A DNA stretch of 64,000 nucleotides from DATKZM01 sp035527975. Lineage in GTDB: Bacteria > Pseudomonadota > Alphaproteobacteria > JAPULJ01. Positions 35,476 through 44,938 of the stretch are shown in pieces. Under the pieces are notes generated by a model. That model saw nothing but the letters and a program-made list of their open reading frames with translations. It did no database searches and was not told where the DNA came from. The translations under genes were made by a program, and so were the position numbers. Numbering within the stretch: the stretch's first letter is position 1; every line of letters begins with the position of its first letter. Where the stretch lies: assembly GCA_035527975.1 (NCBI GenBank), contig DATKZM010000009.1, forward strand, positions 1 through 64,000, read 5' to 3'.

Positions 35476-36255
35476 ATGAAGACTGCCGATCCGCGTGCCG
35501 CGGGCCGCCAAGCGCGGCTCGCGGCGCACGCATTCACGCTCTTTGCCTTGGGCGTGTGGGCGGTCTATGGGCTCCTGGTCGAGAGCTATGTGATGCCGGG
35601 CCCCGCCGCGGTTGCGGTGCGGCTCGGCGAATTCGTGCTCGACATCCATCTGCTCAAACACGTGCTCTACACGATCTGGCATATCCTGGCCGCGGTGGTG
35701 ATTTCCTTTCTGATCGGCAGCGCCTCGGCCTTGCTGGCGTTCTACTTTCCGCCGGCGCGGCTCATGGTGCATGGCCGGCTGAGCCCATTCCTCAATTCGT
35801 TTTCCGGCATCGGCTGGACGCTGCTGGCGGTGGTCTGGTTCGGCATCAACGACATCACCGTGATCTTCGCCATCAGCGCCGTCCTGGTGCCCTTCGCCAT
35901 CATCAACATGCGCGAAGGGCTCGACGGTCTCGACGCCGATCTCTTCGAGATGGGCGAGAGCTTTACGCGGCGGCGCTTTCGCCGCTTCGTGCTGATCGTG
36001 ATCCCCTCGCTCTATCCCTTCATCTTCGCCACCTTGCGGATCAGCTTCGGGGTGGCCTGGAAGGTGGCGCTGACCGCCGAGCTCCTCGGCGGAAATACCG
36101 GGCTCGGCTATCTGCTCAATCTGGCGCGCCAGGATTTCGACATGCCGCTGCTGCTGGCGGTGATCCTGATCATCATCGCCTTCGTCTACTCGACCGACCG
36201 GTTCGTCTTCGTACCGATACAAGGGCGGCTTGCGAGGCATCATGGCGCGGGCTGA
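35476..36255 (+). CDS. NitT/TauT-type ABC permease, subunit 1
   Basis: A 259-residue inner-membrane permease with about six helices. The EAA docking loop is EMGESFTRRRFRRFVLIVIP (near residues 158-177), followed by FATLRISFGVAWKVALTAEL, the SsuC/TauC family signature. Its 3' end overlaps the second permease gene by 14 bp. Most transporters of this class use one permease as a homodimer; here two related but different permeases are encoded, suggesting a heterodimer. Confidence 0.9.
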   Translation: MKTADPRAAGRQARLAAHAFTLFALGVWAVYGLLVESYVMPGPAAVAVRLGEFVLDIHLLKHVLYTIWHILAAVVISFLIGSASALLAFYFPPARLMVHGRLSPFLNSFSGIGWTLLAVVWFGINDITVIFAISAVLVPFAIINMREGLDGLDADLFEMGESFTRRRFRRFVLIVIPSLYPFIFATLRISFGVAWKVALTAELLGGNTGLGYLLNLARQDFDMPLLLAVILIIIAFVYSTDRFVFVPIQGRLARHHGAG

Positions 36256-37051
36256 AAGCACGACAGCCGCCAAGCGCGCGCGGCGCGCCCGCCGCATGGA
36301 TCGGCCGAACCGGCTGCTCGAGCACATCTTTGCCGAGGGGCTGATCCTCGCGGCGATCCTCGGCTGGTGGCTGCTCTCGCTGGGCATGCCCGACTATGTG
36401 ATGCCCGGCCCGCTGGTAGTGGGCGAGGCGCTGGTCCGGCTTTTCATCGAGGCCGAGTTCCTTGGTCACACGATGTGGAGCACGATGCGTGTCGTCGCCT
36501 CGGTGATTATCGCGGTGCTGCTCGGCTGGGCGCTGGCGCAGTTGCCGCTGCGCTATCCGATTGCGCGCGAGATCGTCCACGACCGCATCAAGCCGTTCCT
36601 GAATTCCTTTCCGTCGGTCGGCTGGGCGATCCTGGCGGTGATCTGGATCGGCACTTCGGACGGCGCGATCATCTTCGTCGAGGTGGCGATCCTCACGCCG
36701 TTCTGTCTCGTCAACATCTCCGAGGGGCTGAAGGAGCTCGACCGCGAGCTGATCGAGATGGGCCAGAGCTTCACGCGCAATCGCTGGAAAGCCTTCTTCA
36801 AGATCACCGTGCCGATGCTGATGCCCTATGTCATGGCCGCGGTGCGCATCGCCTACGGGGTCGGCTGGAAGATCGCGCTGGTGGCCGAGCTGTTCGGCGC
36901 CGAAACGGGCTTGGGCTTTCTCATGCAGCGCGCCCAGACCCTGGCCGACGCGCCGACGGTGTTCGCCACCTGCTTTGCCATCGTGCTGATATTCTTCGCC
37001 GGCGAGAAGCTGGTGATCGACCCATTGGCACGCCGTTTCCAGCATCGCTGA
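36242..37051 (+). CDS. NitT/TauT-type ABC permease, subunit 2
   Basis: A 269-residue permease related to the preceding one: EAA loop EMGQSFTRNRWKAFFKITVP and MAAVRIAYGVGWKIALVAEL. It has a more basic N-terminal tail (AAKRARRARRMDRP). I chose ATG 36242, with GAGG five bases upstream, over the TTG at 36230. It overlaps the first permease by 14 bp and is followed after 36 bp by the hydrolase gene, which may belong to the same transcript. Confidence 0.9.
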   Translation: MARAESTTAAKRARRARRMDRPNRLLEHIFAEGLILAAILGWWLLSLGMPDYVMPGPLVVGEALVRLFIEAEFLGHTMWSTMRVVASVIIAVLLGWALAQLPLRYPIAREIVHDRIKPFLNSFPSVGWAILAVIWIGTSDGAIIFVEVAILTPFCLVNISEGLKELDRELIEMGQSFTRNRWKAFFKITVPMLMPYVMAAVRIAYGVGWKIALVAELFGAETGLGFLMQRAQTLADAPTVFATCFAIVLIFFAGEKLVIDPLARRFQHR

Positions 37052-37087
37052 GCGGCGGCTGATAATTTGATTAGGGAGGATTTGCTC

Positions 37088-37897
37088 ATGACCTCAATCA
37101 AGACCGCGCACATGGCCGGCACGCCGGCGATTGCATACGATCATGCGGGCGACGGCCCGCTCGTCATCTTCATGCACGGCATCGGCGGCAACCGCAGCAA
37201 CTGGAGCGATCAGGTCGCGCATTTCGCCGGGCGCTTTCACGCGGTTGCCTGGGACGCGCGCGGCTATGGCGCCTCCGACGATTATGAGGGCCCGCTCGAC
37301 TTCGGCGATTTCGCGGCCGACCTGTTGCGGCTCATTGATCATTTTGGCGAGGAAAATGCCCACCTTGTGGGCCTCTCGATGGGTGGGCGGATCGCCCAGG
37401 ATTTCTATGTGCGCCACCCGGAGCGCGTCGCCAGCCTGGTGCTGGTTTCGACCTTTACGGGCTTTCACAAATTCTCCGAGGCCGACCGCAAAAAGTTCGT
37501 CGATCTGCGCAAGAAGCCGCTGCTGGAAGGCAAGGAGCCCAAGGACATCGCGCCGGTCGTGGCGAAAACGCTGGTCGGCCCGAACGCGACGCAGGCGCAG
37601 TACGAGCGCCTGGTCGCCAGCATGGCCGCGCTCCACAAGGAGAGCTACATCAAGACCGTCGAAGCCACGACCATGTATGACCGCGACGCCGAACTTGAGG
37701 CGATCGCGGTGCCGACCCAGCTGGTGTTCGGCGAGTTCGACAGCCTGACCACGAAGGAAATGGGCGAGGAGATGGCCGGGCGGGTCAAAGGCTCGGAATA
37801 TGTCCTGATCGAGGATTCCGGCCATCTCATCAATCTGGAACAAGCCCAAGCCTTTGATGCGGCCGTCTTCGACTTTCTTGCGCGGCAGACCGGCTAG
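37088..37897 (+). CDS. Alpha/beta hydrolase (PcaD-like)
   Basis: A 269-residue alpha/beta-fold hydrolase. The oxyanion segment FMHGIGGNRSNW (near 28-39), nucleophile elbow VGLSMGGRIAQ (Ser near 100), acid in FGEFDSLT and catalytic His in IEDSGHLINLEQ form a complete triad. The overall layout is like 3-oxoadipate enol-lactonase (PcaD) and related C-C or ester hydrolases. ATG 37088 has GGGAGG nine bases upstream. Position directly after an uptake transporter suggests it acts on the imported compound or its lactone. Confidence 0.88.
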   Translation: MTSIKTAHMAGTPAIAYDHAGDGPLVIFMHGIGGNRSNWSDQVAHFAGRFHAVAWDARGYGASDDYEGPLDFGDFAADLLRLIDHFGEENAHLVGLSMGGRIAQDFYVRHPERVASLVLVSTFTGFHKFSEADRKKFVDLRKKPLLEGKEPKDIAPVVAKTLVGPNATQAQYERLVASMAALHKESYIKTVEATTMYDRDAELEAIAVPTQLVFGEFDSLTTKEMGEEMAGRVKGSEYVLIEDSGHLINLEQAQAFDAAVFDFLARQTG

Positions 37898-37930
37898 GGC
37901 TTCGTCGGCTGGTGTCTGAACATAATGGCT

Positions 37931-38095
37931 AATTCCCTCTCCCCTCGTGGGAGAGGGTTAGGGTGAGGGGGGTGACGCCGGCAGGCGGCGTGTATGCTCG
38001 GTCTTGGCGGCCGCCTCAGGCATCCCAAACGGGATACCTTCGTTGGCCGCTCCCCCTCCCTAACCATCCCCCATAAGGGGGGAGGGGAAAATGGA
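37931..38095. repeat. CCCTC-type palindromic intergenic repeat
   Basis: AATTCCCTCTCCCCTCGTGG at 37930 with GAGAGGGTTAGGGTGAGGGG after it, and a second pair CCCCTCCCTAACCATCCCCC / GGGGGGAGGGG at 38051-38091. Two half-elements flank about 80 bp of unique sequence between the hydrolase and fadB-like genes. Confidence 0.8.
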
Positions 38096-38269
38096 ATCGG
38101 CGGCTTCGATTTTTTGGAATGCTCGCGGGACGGCCCCGTCCTTCCGCATAGCGGACCTGCCGCCAGTGGACTTGCGGGGGCCCGCCTTCCGGGGTACCCC
38201 ATGGGAAAGCTCCGGAGCAGCAATCCGGGGTCCGGGTCTTAAAGACATGTCAGGGAGGGATGGCGCCAC

Positions 38270-40369
38270 ATGGCTACCGTCAACTATGAAGTGCGCGACG
38301 GGATCGCGATCCTCACGCTCGACAATCCGCCGGTCAACGGCCTCGGCGCGGGCGTGCGCACGGCCTTCAAGGCGCGTTACGAAACCGCCGAAGCCGACCC
38401 CGAAGTCAAGGCCATGGTGGTCGCGGGCGCCGGCCGGATGTTTTGCGCCGGCGCGGATATTTCCGAATTCGGCAAGCCCGAGCCCGCCGGTGCGCCTGCG
38501 TTGCAGCCGGTGCTCGACCAGATGGAGGCCGGCGAAAAGCCCGTCGTCGCGGCGATCCACGGGGTGGCGCTCGGCGGCGGCGCGGAAGTCACCCTGGCCT
38601 GCCATTACAGGGTGGCGCTGAAGAGCGCGCGCTTCGGCCTGCCGGAGGTCTCGTTGGGCATCATTCCGGGCGCCGGCGGCACCCAGCGCCTACCGCGCCT
38701 GATCGATGTGAAGGACGCGCTCGATCTCATCACCAGCGGCCGGCTCGTAGCGGCCGACAATGCCAAGGCGCTGGGCGCGATCGACGAGGTTGTCGAGGAC
38801 GATGTGCTCGGCGCCGCGATCGCCTATGCGCAGAAGCTGGTCGCCGACGGCACGAAACCGCGTCGCTCGTCGGAGCAGACCAAATCGATCGAGGCGGCGA
38901 AGGCCGACCCCGGGCTCTTCGAAGACTTCAAGAAAACCCTGGCCCAGCGCCAGCGCAACCTTGAGGCGCCGGTCGCGGCGGTCGACGCCGTGAAGGCGGC
39001 AACCGAGCTGGAGTTTTCCGCCGGCCAGCAAAGAGAGCGCGACATCTTCAAGACGCTCGTCGCCTCCGATCAGTCGAAGGCGCTGCGCTATGCCTTCTTC
39101 ATCGAGCGCGAGGCGAACAAGATCGACGACGTGCCGAAGGACACGCCGGTCCTGCCGATCAAACAGGCGGCGATCATCGGCTGCGGCACGATGGGCGGCG
39201 GCATCGCCATGAACTTCGCCAATGGCGGCATTCCGGTGACCGTCCTGGAGAGCGCACAGGACGCGCTCGATCACGGGCTCGGCGTCATCAAGAAGAACTA
39301 TGCGGCGACCGTCGCCAAGGGGCGGCTGAAGCAGGACGCGATGGATGAGCGCATGGCGCTCATAACCGGCACCACCAGCTATGACGATCTGGCGAACGCC
39401 GACATCATCATCGAGGCGGTGTTCGAGGACATGGACGTCAAGAAAGAGGTCTTCGGCAAACTCGATGCGGTGGCCAAGCCCGAAGCCATCCTCGCCACCA
39501 ACACCTCGACGCTCAATATCGATGCGATCGCCGCCGCGACCAGCCGGCCGGAGAAGGTCGTCGGCACGCATTTTTTCTCGCCGGCAAACGTGATGCGCTT
39601 GCTGGAGAATGTGCGCGGCGAGGATACCTCCAAGGAAACCATCGCCACGGTGATGGATCTCTCCAAGAAGATCGGCAAGGTCGGCGTGCTGGTTGGCAAC
39701 TGCTTCGGCTTTGTCGGCAACCGCATGCTTTATCCTTATTCGCGCCAGGCCAACTTCCTGTTGGAAGAAGGCTGCCTGCCCCAGGATGTCGACCGGGTGA
39801 TCTACGACTTCGGCTTCGCCATGGGGCCGTTCGCGGTCGGCGATCTCGCCGGGCTCGATATCGGCTATGCGGTGCGCAAGGCCAACCCGCAGATCGCGCC
39901 GACCAACCGGCGATATTCCGGCATCGCCGACAAGCTGGTCGAGATGGGCCGCAAGGGCCAGAAGACGAAAAGCGGCTGGTACAAATACGAGGACGGCAGC
40001 CGCGCGCCGGTCTCCGATCCGGCGGTCGAGGCGCTGATCGTCAAGACCTCCGAAGAGCTCGGTATCGAGCGGCGGGCGATCTCCGACGAGGAAATCCTGC
40101 AGCGCTGCATGTATCCGCTGATCAACGAAGGCGCCAAGATCCTGGAGGAAGGGATTGCCCAGCGGCCCTCCGATATCGACGTGATCTGGCTCTACGGCTA
40201 CGGCTTCCCGCGTTATCGCGGCGGGCCGATGCATTACGCCGACACGGTCGGGGTGAGCCACGTCTACGACGTCATGTCGAAGCTCTACGACACCCACGGC
40301 GACTGGCTGGAGCCGTCGGCGCTGCTCAAGGACCTGGCGGCGAAGGGCAAGGGTTTTGCGGATCTGTAG
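38270..40369 (+). CDS. Bifunctional enoyl-CoA hydratase/3-hydroxyacyl-CoA dehydrogenase
   Basis: A 699-residue FadB/FadJ-like beta-oxidation enzyme. The N-terminal crotonase domain (about 1-190) has AGRMFCAGADISEFG and PEVSLGIIPGAGGTQRLPR with the hydratase Glu. The dehydrogenase part has the NAD-binding Rossmann start AAIIGCGTMGGGIAMNFANG (near 300-320), HFFSPANVMRLLE and VGNCFGFVGNRML. AGGGAGG precedes ATG 38270. It hydrates enoyl-CoAs and oxidises the product, feeding the thiolase encoded next after a palindromic repeat. Confidence 0.95.
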   Translation: MATVNYEVRDGIAILTLDNPPVNGLGAGVRTAFKARYETAEADPEVKAMVVAGAGRMFCAGADISEFGKPEPAGAPALQPVLDQMEAGEKPVVAAIHGVALGGGAEVTLACHYRVALKSARFGLPEVSLGIIPGAGGTQRLPRLIDVKDALDLITSGRLVAADNAKALGAIDEVVEDDVLGAAIAYAQKLVADGTKPRRSSEQTKSIEAAKADPGLFEDFKKTLAQRQRNLEAPVAAVDAVKAATELEFSAGQQRERDIFKTLVASDQSKALRYAFFIEREANKIDDVPKDTPVLPIKQAAIIGCGTMGGGIAMNFANGGIPVTVLESAQDALDHGLGVIKKNYAATVAKGRLKQDAMDERMALITGTTSYDDLANADIIIEAVFEDMDVKKEVFGKLDAVAKPEAILATNTSTLNIDAIAAATSRPEKVVGTHFFSPANVMRLLENVRGEDTSKETIATVMDLSKKIGKVGVLVGNCFGFVGNRMLYPYSRQANFLLEEGCLPQDVDRVIYDFGFAMGPFAVGDLAGLDIGYAVRKANPQIAPTNRRYSGIADKLVEMGRKGQKTKSGWYKYEDGSRAPVSDPAVEALIVKTSEELGIERRAISDEEILQRCMYPLINEGAKILEEGIAQRPSDIDVIWLYGYGFPRYRGGPMHYADTVGVSHVYDVMSKLYDTHGDWLEPSALLKDLAAKGKGFADL

Positions 40370-40400
40370 GGTGATGGTGGGTTAGTCGGCTTCGCCGATA

Positions 40401-40500
40401 CCACCCTCCCTAACCCTCCCCCTCAAGGGGGGAGGGAATTAGATCGAGGCTATGGCAACAGCGTCCCCTCCCCCCTTCGAGGGGGAGGGACAGGGTGGGG
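40401..40500. repeat. CCCTC-type palindromic intergenic repeat
   Basis: CACCCTCCCTAACCCTCCCC at 40402 pairs with GGGGGAGGGACAGGGTGGGG at 40481. It lies between the two core beta-oxidation genes. Confidence 0.85.
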
Positions 40501-40535
40501 CGAACCTCCGCCCGAGCAAGCAAGGGAGAAAGACC

Positions 40536-41738
40536 ATGCGTGAAGCGGTGATCGTCTCAACGGCGCGGACGCCGATCGGCAAGGCCTATCGCGGCGCCTT
40601 CAACGACACGCAAGCCCAGGAGCTGGGCGGCCACGCCATCCGGCATGCGGTCGAGCGCGCCGGCGTCGATCCGGCCGAGATCGAGGATGTGATCATGGGC
40701 GCGGCGCTGCAACAGGGCTCGACGCATTCCAATACCGCGCGCCAATGCGCGATCCGCGCCGGCTTGCCGGACACGGTTCCCGGCATGACCATCGACCGGC
40801 AATGCTCGTCGGGCATGATGGCGATCGGCACGGCGGCCAAGCAGATCATCGATGACGGCATGCAGGTCGCGATCGGCGGCGGTTTGGAATCGATCTCACT
40901 GGTTCAGAACGACAAGCTGAACCTGTCGCGGGCGAAAGATCCCTGGATCGCCGAGCATATGCCGGCGATCTATATGTCCATGCTGGAAACCGCCGAGACG
41001 GTGGCCGCGCGCTACGGCGTGCCGCGCGAAGTGCAGGACGAATACGCCGTGCGCTCGCAGGCGCGCACCGCCGCCGCCCAGCAGGCCGGCGCCTTCGACG
41101 ACGAGATCGTGCCGCTGGCCTCGGTCAAGCTGGTGCAGAACCGCGAGACCTCGGAGATCACGAAGGAGGAAACGCTGCTCGAGCGCGACGAGGGCAACCG
41201 ACCCGGCACCGGGATGGAAGACCTCCAAAAGCTCAACCCCGTGTTCAAGGACGGCATGGTCATCAAGGAAGGCCAGTACATCACCGCTGGCAATGCCTCC
41301 CAGCTTTCAGACGGCGCCTCGGCGGCGGTTCTGATGGAGGCCAAGGAGGCCGAAAAGCGCGGGCTTAGCCCGCTCGGCATCTATCGCGGCATGGCCGTCG
41401 CGGGCACCAATCCGGACGAGATGGGCATCGGTCCGGTCTATGCCGTGCCGAAGCTGCTGGAAAAGAACGGCCTGCGCATGGATGACATCGACCTCTGGGA
41501 GCTCAACGAGGCCTTCGCGGTGCAGGTGCTCTATTGCCGCGATACGCTGGGCATCCCGGACGACAAGCTGAACGTCAATGGCGGCGCCATCTCGATTGGC
41601 CATCCCTACGGCATGTCGGGCGCGCGCATGGTCGGTCACGCGCTGATCGAGGGCAAACGCCGCGATGCCAAGTATGTCGTCTGCACCATGTGCGTCGGCG
41701 GCGGCATGGGCGCGGCGGGGCTGTTCGAGGTGGCGTGA
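40536..41738 (+). CDS. Acetyl-CoA C-acyltransferase (thiolase)
   Basis: A 400-residue degradative-type thiolase that cleaves 3-ketoacyl-CoA. The nucleophile Cys is in TIDRQCSSGMMAIGTAA (near residue 88), with the conserved GGAISIGHPYGMSGARM His motif and the C-terminal CVGGGMGAAG Cys. The start ATG 40536 has AGGGAGAAAG upstream; the longer frame to 40452 lies in the repeat. With the preceding FadB-like gene it completes the beta-oxidation cycle. Confidence 0.95.
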   Translation: MREAVIVSTARTPIGKAYRGAFNDTQAQELGGHAIRHAVERAGVDPAEIEDVIMGAALQQGSTHSNTARQCAIRAGLPDTVPGMTIDRQCSSGMMAIGTAAKQIIDDGMQVAIGGGLESISLVQNDKLNLSRAKDPWIAEHMPAIYMSMLETAETVAARYGVPREVQDEYAVRSQARTAAAQQAGAFDDEIVPLASVKLVQNRETSEITKEETLLERDEGNRPGTGMEDLQKLNPVFKDGMVIKEGQYITAGNASQLSDGASAAVLMEAKEAEKRGLSPLGIYRGMAVAGTNPDEMGIGPVYAVPKLLEKNGLRMDDIDLWELNEAFAVQVLYCRDTLGIPDDKLNVNGGAISIGHPYGMSGARMVGHALIEGKRRDAKYVVCTMCVGGGMGAAGLFEVA

Positions 41739-41819
41739 GGGCGTCATCGACGCCGGTACAGTCGGTGGCGGCACAATCCGAGGCGCGGGCGGGCGCGCCG
41801 AACATTGGGAGATGTGACC

Positions 41820-43034
41820 GTGTCCGAATCGGAATTGGAGTCTGGACCTTCGACGATTGGGGTCGACGCCAATGACGACGGGTGGCCTGTCTGGCCCACC
41901 ATTGATTGGGTGCTTTCAAAAGGACGGATGATCCCCGGCCTCGACGATCTGGTCGATGGGCTGGCCCTTTCAATGGTTCAGAACGGCGCGCCGCTGTCGC
42001 GCCTCCGGCTGTCCATGCGCACACTGCATCCCCTCATTGCGGCGCGGACTGCCATCTGGACAAAGAACGCCGAAGCGCCAAAGCGAATCGAGTCCACGCA
42101 CGGTCTGGAACAGCGGCCGACCCATGCCGGAAGCCCGCTCGCGGAAATAGGGTCCACGCGCCGTCCGTTTCGCCGAAATCTGCAAGACGGCCTGACGTCG
42201 GACGATCACCGTGTGTTGCATGAACTCGCCGCGGAAGGGGCGACCGACTATTTCGGCCTGCCGCTGGAGTTTTCGTCAGGCCAGGCTGCCATTCTGGTCT
42301 TTGTCACGAACAAAACCGGCGGGTTTGGCGACGGCGATCTTCGAAAGTTTCATGCACTCGCATCCGTGTTGGCACCGGTTGTGGAGGTTCAAGGGGCTCG
42401 CGACGTCGCCCTGGCGCTTGCCGACACCTACATCGGGCCGAGGACCGGCAGGCGGGTTCTCGATGGGCAAATCACCCGCGGTGATATTGAGCAGGTACAG
42501 GCGGCGATTTGGTTCAGCGATATCCGTGGCTGGACCGAACTGAACAACACCCAGCCTGCTGAGGTCGTCGTTGACCAAGCCAACCGTTACTTCGACATGG
42601 TGGCGGCGGCCGTCGAAGCGAACGGTGGCGAAGTTCTCAAATTTATTGGTGACGGTGTTCTTGCGATCTTCCCAACGCAAGATCCCGGAGACGAACGCAC
42701 GGTTTGCCAAAATGCCCTGGAGAGCGCCCGCCAGGCGCTCCGCATGAACGACCAAGACACAGGTCCGATTGATTTGTCCTTCGGCATCGGACTTCACTTT
42801 GGCGACGTTCTCTACGGAAACGTCGGCTCACAGAAACGCTTGGACTTTACGGTCTTTGGGCCAGCCGTGAACCTCGCCGCGCGGGTCGAAAGCGAGTGTG
42901 CCAATCTGGGAGAAACCCTCTTGTTCACACGCGCGTTTGCCGAGCGCATTTCTGATACCGCTGTCATCGTCGCAAATCAGAGCCTGAAAGGCTTTGACGG
43001 TCCTCGCGAGATTCTCACTCTCGATGAGACATGA
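41820..43034 (+). CDS. Class III adenylate/guanylate cyclase
   Basis: A 404-residue protein with an N-terminal region of about 220 residues with GAF-like features but no clear family match, and a C-terminal class III cyclase domain. The metal-binding Asp motifs WFSDIRGWTELN and KFIGDGVLAIFP, and the transition-state segment RLDFTVFGPAVNLAARVE, are present, so it is probably active. There is no transmembrane helix. GTG 41820 has GGGAGA seven bases upstream; TTG 41805 is an alternative. Base composition is slightly less GC-rich than the neighbours. Confidence 0.9.
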   Translation: MSESELESGPSTIGVDANDDGWPVWPTIDWVLSKGRMIPGLDDLVDGLALSMVQNGAPLSRLRLSMRTLHPLIAARTAIWTKNAEAPKRIESTHGLEQRPTHAGSPLAEIGSTRRPFRRNLQDGLTSDDHRVLHELAAEGATDYFGLPLEFSSGQAAILVFVTNKTGGFGDGDLRKFHALASVLAPVVEVQGARDVALALADTYIGPRTGRRVLDGQITRGDIEQVQAAIWFSDIRGWTELNNTQPAEVVVDQANRYFDMVAAAVEANGGEVLKFIGDGVLAIFPTQDPGDERTVCQNALESARQALRMNDQDTGPIDLSFGIGLHFGDVLYGNVGSQKRLDFTVFGPAVNLAARVESECANLGETLLFTRAFAERISDTAVIVANQSLKGFDGPREILTLDET

Positions 43035-43157
43035 TGATCAGGCTTGGCTTGAGCCGAAGGTGGTCCATGACGGTGGTTATCTTCCGGTCTGCGGTGAAGA
43101 TTTGCTAACCCGCGATGCGCCGGACGAGATCTGGAGCTTGAAAGGCGTTGCAATCGA

Positions 43158-43766
43158 CTAGTCGACCAAGCCTTCAGCCCTCATCGCCTCTTGCACACCG
43201 CGCCGTTGCGCGACGCGCGCATGGTAGTCGCGCAGAATCGGCCAAGGCGCCATGTCCACCTTCACATATCCCGCCCAGTTGAGGATCGTGAAGCAGTAGG
43301 CATCGGCGACGCAGAAGGCATCGCCTGTCAGATACCGCTGCTCGGACAACTGCTTCTCGACGATGTCGAAGCGATGGTAAAGGCGTTTCAACACCGTCGC
43401 CCGATAGTCGTCGCTGAGCCCGGCGTCGAAAAGCGGCGTGTAGCGTCGGTGAAGCTCCGATGACACGAAGCTCAGCCATTCAAGGACGCGGTATCGCGCC
43501 ATGGTCAAAGGCGGGGGGATGAGGCCCGCCTGCGGCGCCTGGTCGGCGAGGTATTGGACGATCACACCGCCCTCGGTGAGGATCTGACCGTCGTCGAGCG
43601 CTAGCACAGGCACGCAGCCCAGCGGATGGATGGCTCGGAAGTCGGCACCGCTCTCGGTCCGGCCCGCCGCCAGATCGACCTTCTCGATCTCGTGGGGCAG
43701 CCCGGCCTCGCAGAGCACGATGTGCGGCGACAGGGCGCAGGACGCCGGATCGTAATAGAGTTTCAT
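43158..43766 (-). CDS. Glutathione S-transferase (beta-class-like)
   Basis: A 202-residue GST. The thioredoxin-like N-terminal domain opens MKLYYDPASCALSPHIVLCE, with Cys 10 in the position of the beta-class catalytic Cys and the GSH-binding cis-Pro in VPVLALDDGQILTEGGVI. The helical C-terminal domain has RYLTGDAFCVADAYCFTIL. It conjugates or reduces electrophiles with glutathione. It is divergent from the phosphotransferase gene, with 77 bp between the starts. Confidence 0.92.
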   Translation of the reverse strand: MKLYYDPASCALSPHIVLCEAGLPHEIEKVDLAAGRTESGADFRAIHPLGCVPVLALDDGQILTEGGVIVQYLADQAPQAGLIPPPLTMARYRVLEWLSFVSSELHRRYTPLFDAGLSDDYRATVLKRLYHRFDIVEKQLSEQRYLTGDAFCVADAYCFTILNWAGYVKVDMAPWPILRDYHARVAQRRGVQEAMRAEGLVD

Positions 43767-43843
43767 GATGTTTGAACTTACCGCTGGACTGGTGGGGTGC
43801 GGGCGGGTTTCAAACTCGCGCCGGCGGCCTTAATCTGAGACAC

Positions 43844-44938
43844 ATGACCGGCACAATCAAATCCGACCCAGAAATCATCGAGGTCCGGACCGACGAGCGT
43901 TTCGATCCGGGCCCCCTGGAGGCGTGGCTGCGCGAACACCTGCCGGGCACCGATGGCGCCATGTCGATCGCCCAGTTCGGCGGCGGGCACGCGAACCTCA
44001 CCTACATGATTGCCTTCGCGGACGGCGCCGACTATGTCGTGCGGCGGCCGCCGCTGGGGCCGGTGGCGCCGTCGGCGCATGACATGGAGCGCGAGCACCG
44101 GGTGCTGGCGCCGCTCTCGAAGGTTTTCGACAAGGCGCCGATCTCCTACGTCTTCTGCGCCGATGAAAGTGTGCTGGGCGCGCCCTTCCATGTAATGGAG
44201 CGCCGCCACGGCTTCGTCATTCGAAAAGAAATCCCCGAGCGCTTCACCGGCGATCCGGCTTTGAACCGGCGCATCGGCGAAATGCTGGTCGACACGCTGG
44301 CCGATCTGCATCTGGTCGATGCCAACGCCGCAGGCTTGGGCGATCTCGGGCATCCCGAAGGTTTCGTTCAGCGCCAGCTTGAGGGCTGGACCAAGCGCTG
44401 GCACGCCGCCAAGGACACGGATAACGCCGAGATCGACGCCCAGATCGCCTGGCTCGCCAAGGGCCTGCCGACCTCGGGCCGCGTCACGCTGCTGCACAAC
44501 GATTTCAAGCTCGATAACGTGCTGGTCGACAATGGCGACCCCGGCATCTGCGTCGCCGTGCTCGACTGGGACATGTGCACGCGCGGCGACCCGCTGCTCG
44601 ATCTGGGCTATCTGCTGAATTTCTGGGCGCAAGCGGGCGATCCGGACGGCTGGGCATCCGTCACCGGCATGCCGTCCGACCAGCCGGGGTTCCTAACGCG
44701 CGCCCAGGCGATCGAGCGCTATGCGGCGCGCACCGGCTTCGATCTTGGCGACGTGCGCTGGTACCACGTTTTCGGCGTCTTCAAGCTCGCCGTGATCATC
44801 CAGCAGATCTACATCCGCTATCTGCGCGGCCAGACCAAGGACGAGCGCTTCGCGGTGTTCGGCGAGCGCGTCCGGGGATTGGCGGAAAAGGGCGTCGTGC
44901 TGATGGAGGCGGGCGCGGCAAAGACAGCGGCCCGCTAA
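43844..44938 (+). CDS. APH-like phosphotransferase (ACAD10/11 kinase-domain type)
   Basis: A 364-residue kinase-fold protein of the aminoglycoside phosphotransferase superfamily. IAQFGGGHANLTYMI (glycine-rich start), YVVRRPPLGPVAPSAHDM, the catalytic LLHNDFKLDNVLVD (Brenner motif) and VLDWDMCTRGDPLLDLGYLL (metal-binding Asp) are all present. This subgroup corresponds to the kinase half of animal ACAD10/11, which phosphorylates 4-hydroxyacyl-CoAs, rather than to a drug-resistance enzyme. The dehydrogenase partner may be the ACAD10/11-like gene at 25556. The longer frame from 43772 lacks homology. Confidence 0.88.
   Translation: MTGTIKSDPEIIEVRTDERFDPGPLEAWLREHLPGTDGAMSIAQFGGGHANLTYMIAFADGADYVVRRPPLGPVAPSAHDMEREHRVLAPLSKVFDKAPISYVFCADESVLGAPFHVMERRHGFVIRKEIPERFTGDPALNRRIGEMLVDTLADLHLVDANAAGLGDLGHPEGFVQRQLEGWTKRWHAAKDTDNAEIDAQIAWLAKGLPTSGRVTLLHNDFKLDNVLVDNGDPGICVAVLDWDMCTRGDPLLDLGYLLNFWAQAGDPDGWASVTGMPSDQPGFLTRAQAIERYAARTGFDLGDVRWYHVFGVFKLAVIIQQIYIRYLRGQTKDERFAVFGERVRGLAEKGVVLMEAGAAKTAAR

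Noticed and set aside
34441..36387. 648-codon minus-strand frame opposite the NitT/TauT operon
   Set aside because: Charged mirror of hydrophobic permease genes without motifs.
41820..43034. Membrane-bound receptor cyclase
   Set aside because: No transmembrane helix is present in the protein; it should be soluble.
43844..44938. Aminoglycoside resistance gene
   Set aside because: Although the kinase fold is shared, the sequence fits the ACAD10/11-associated subgroup and the context is catabolic.
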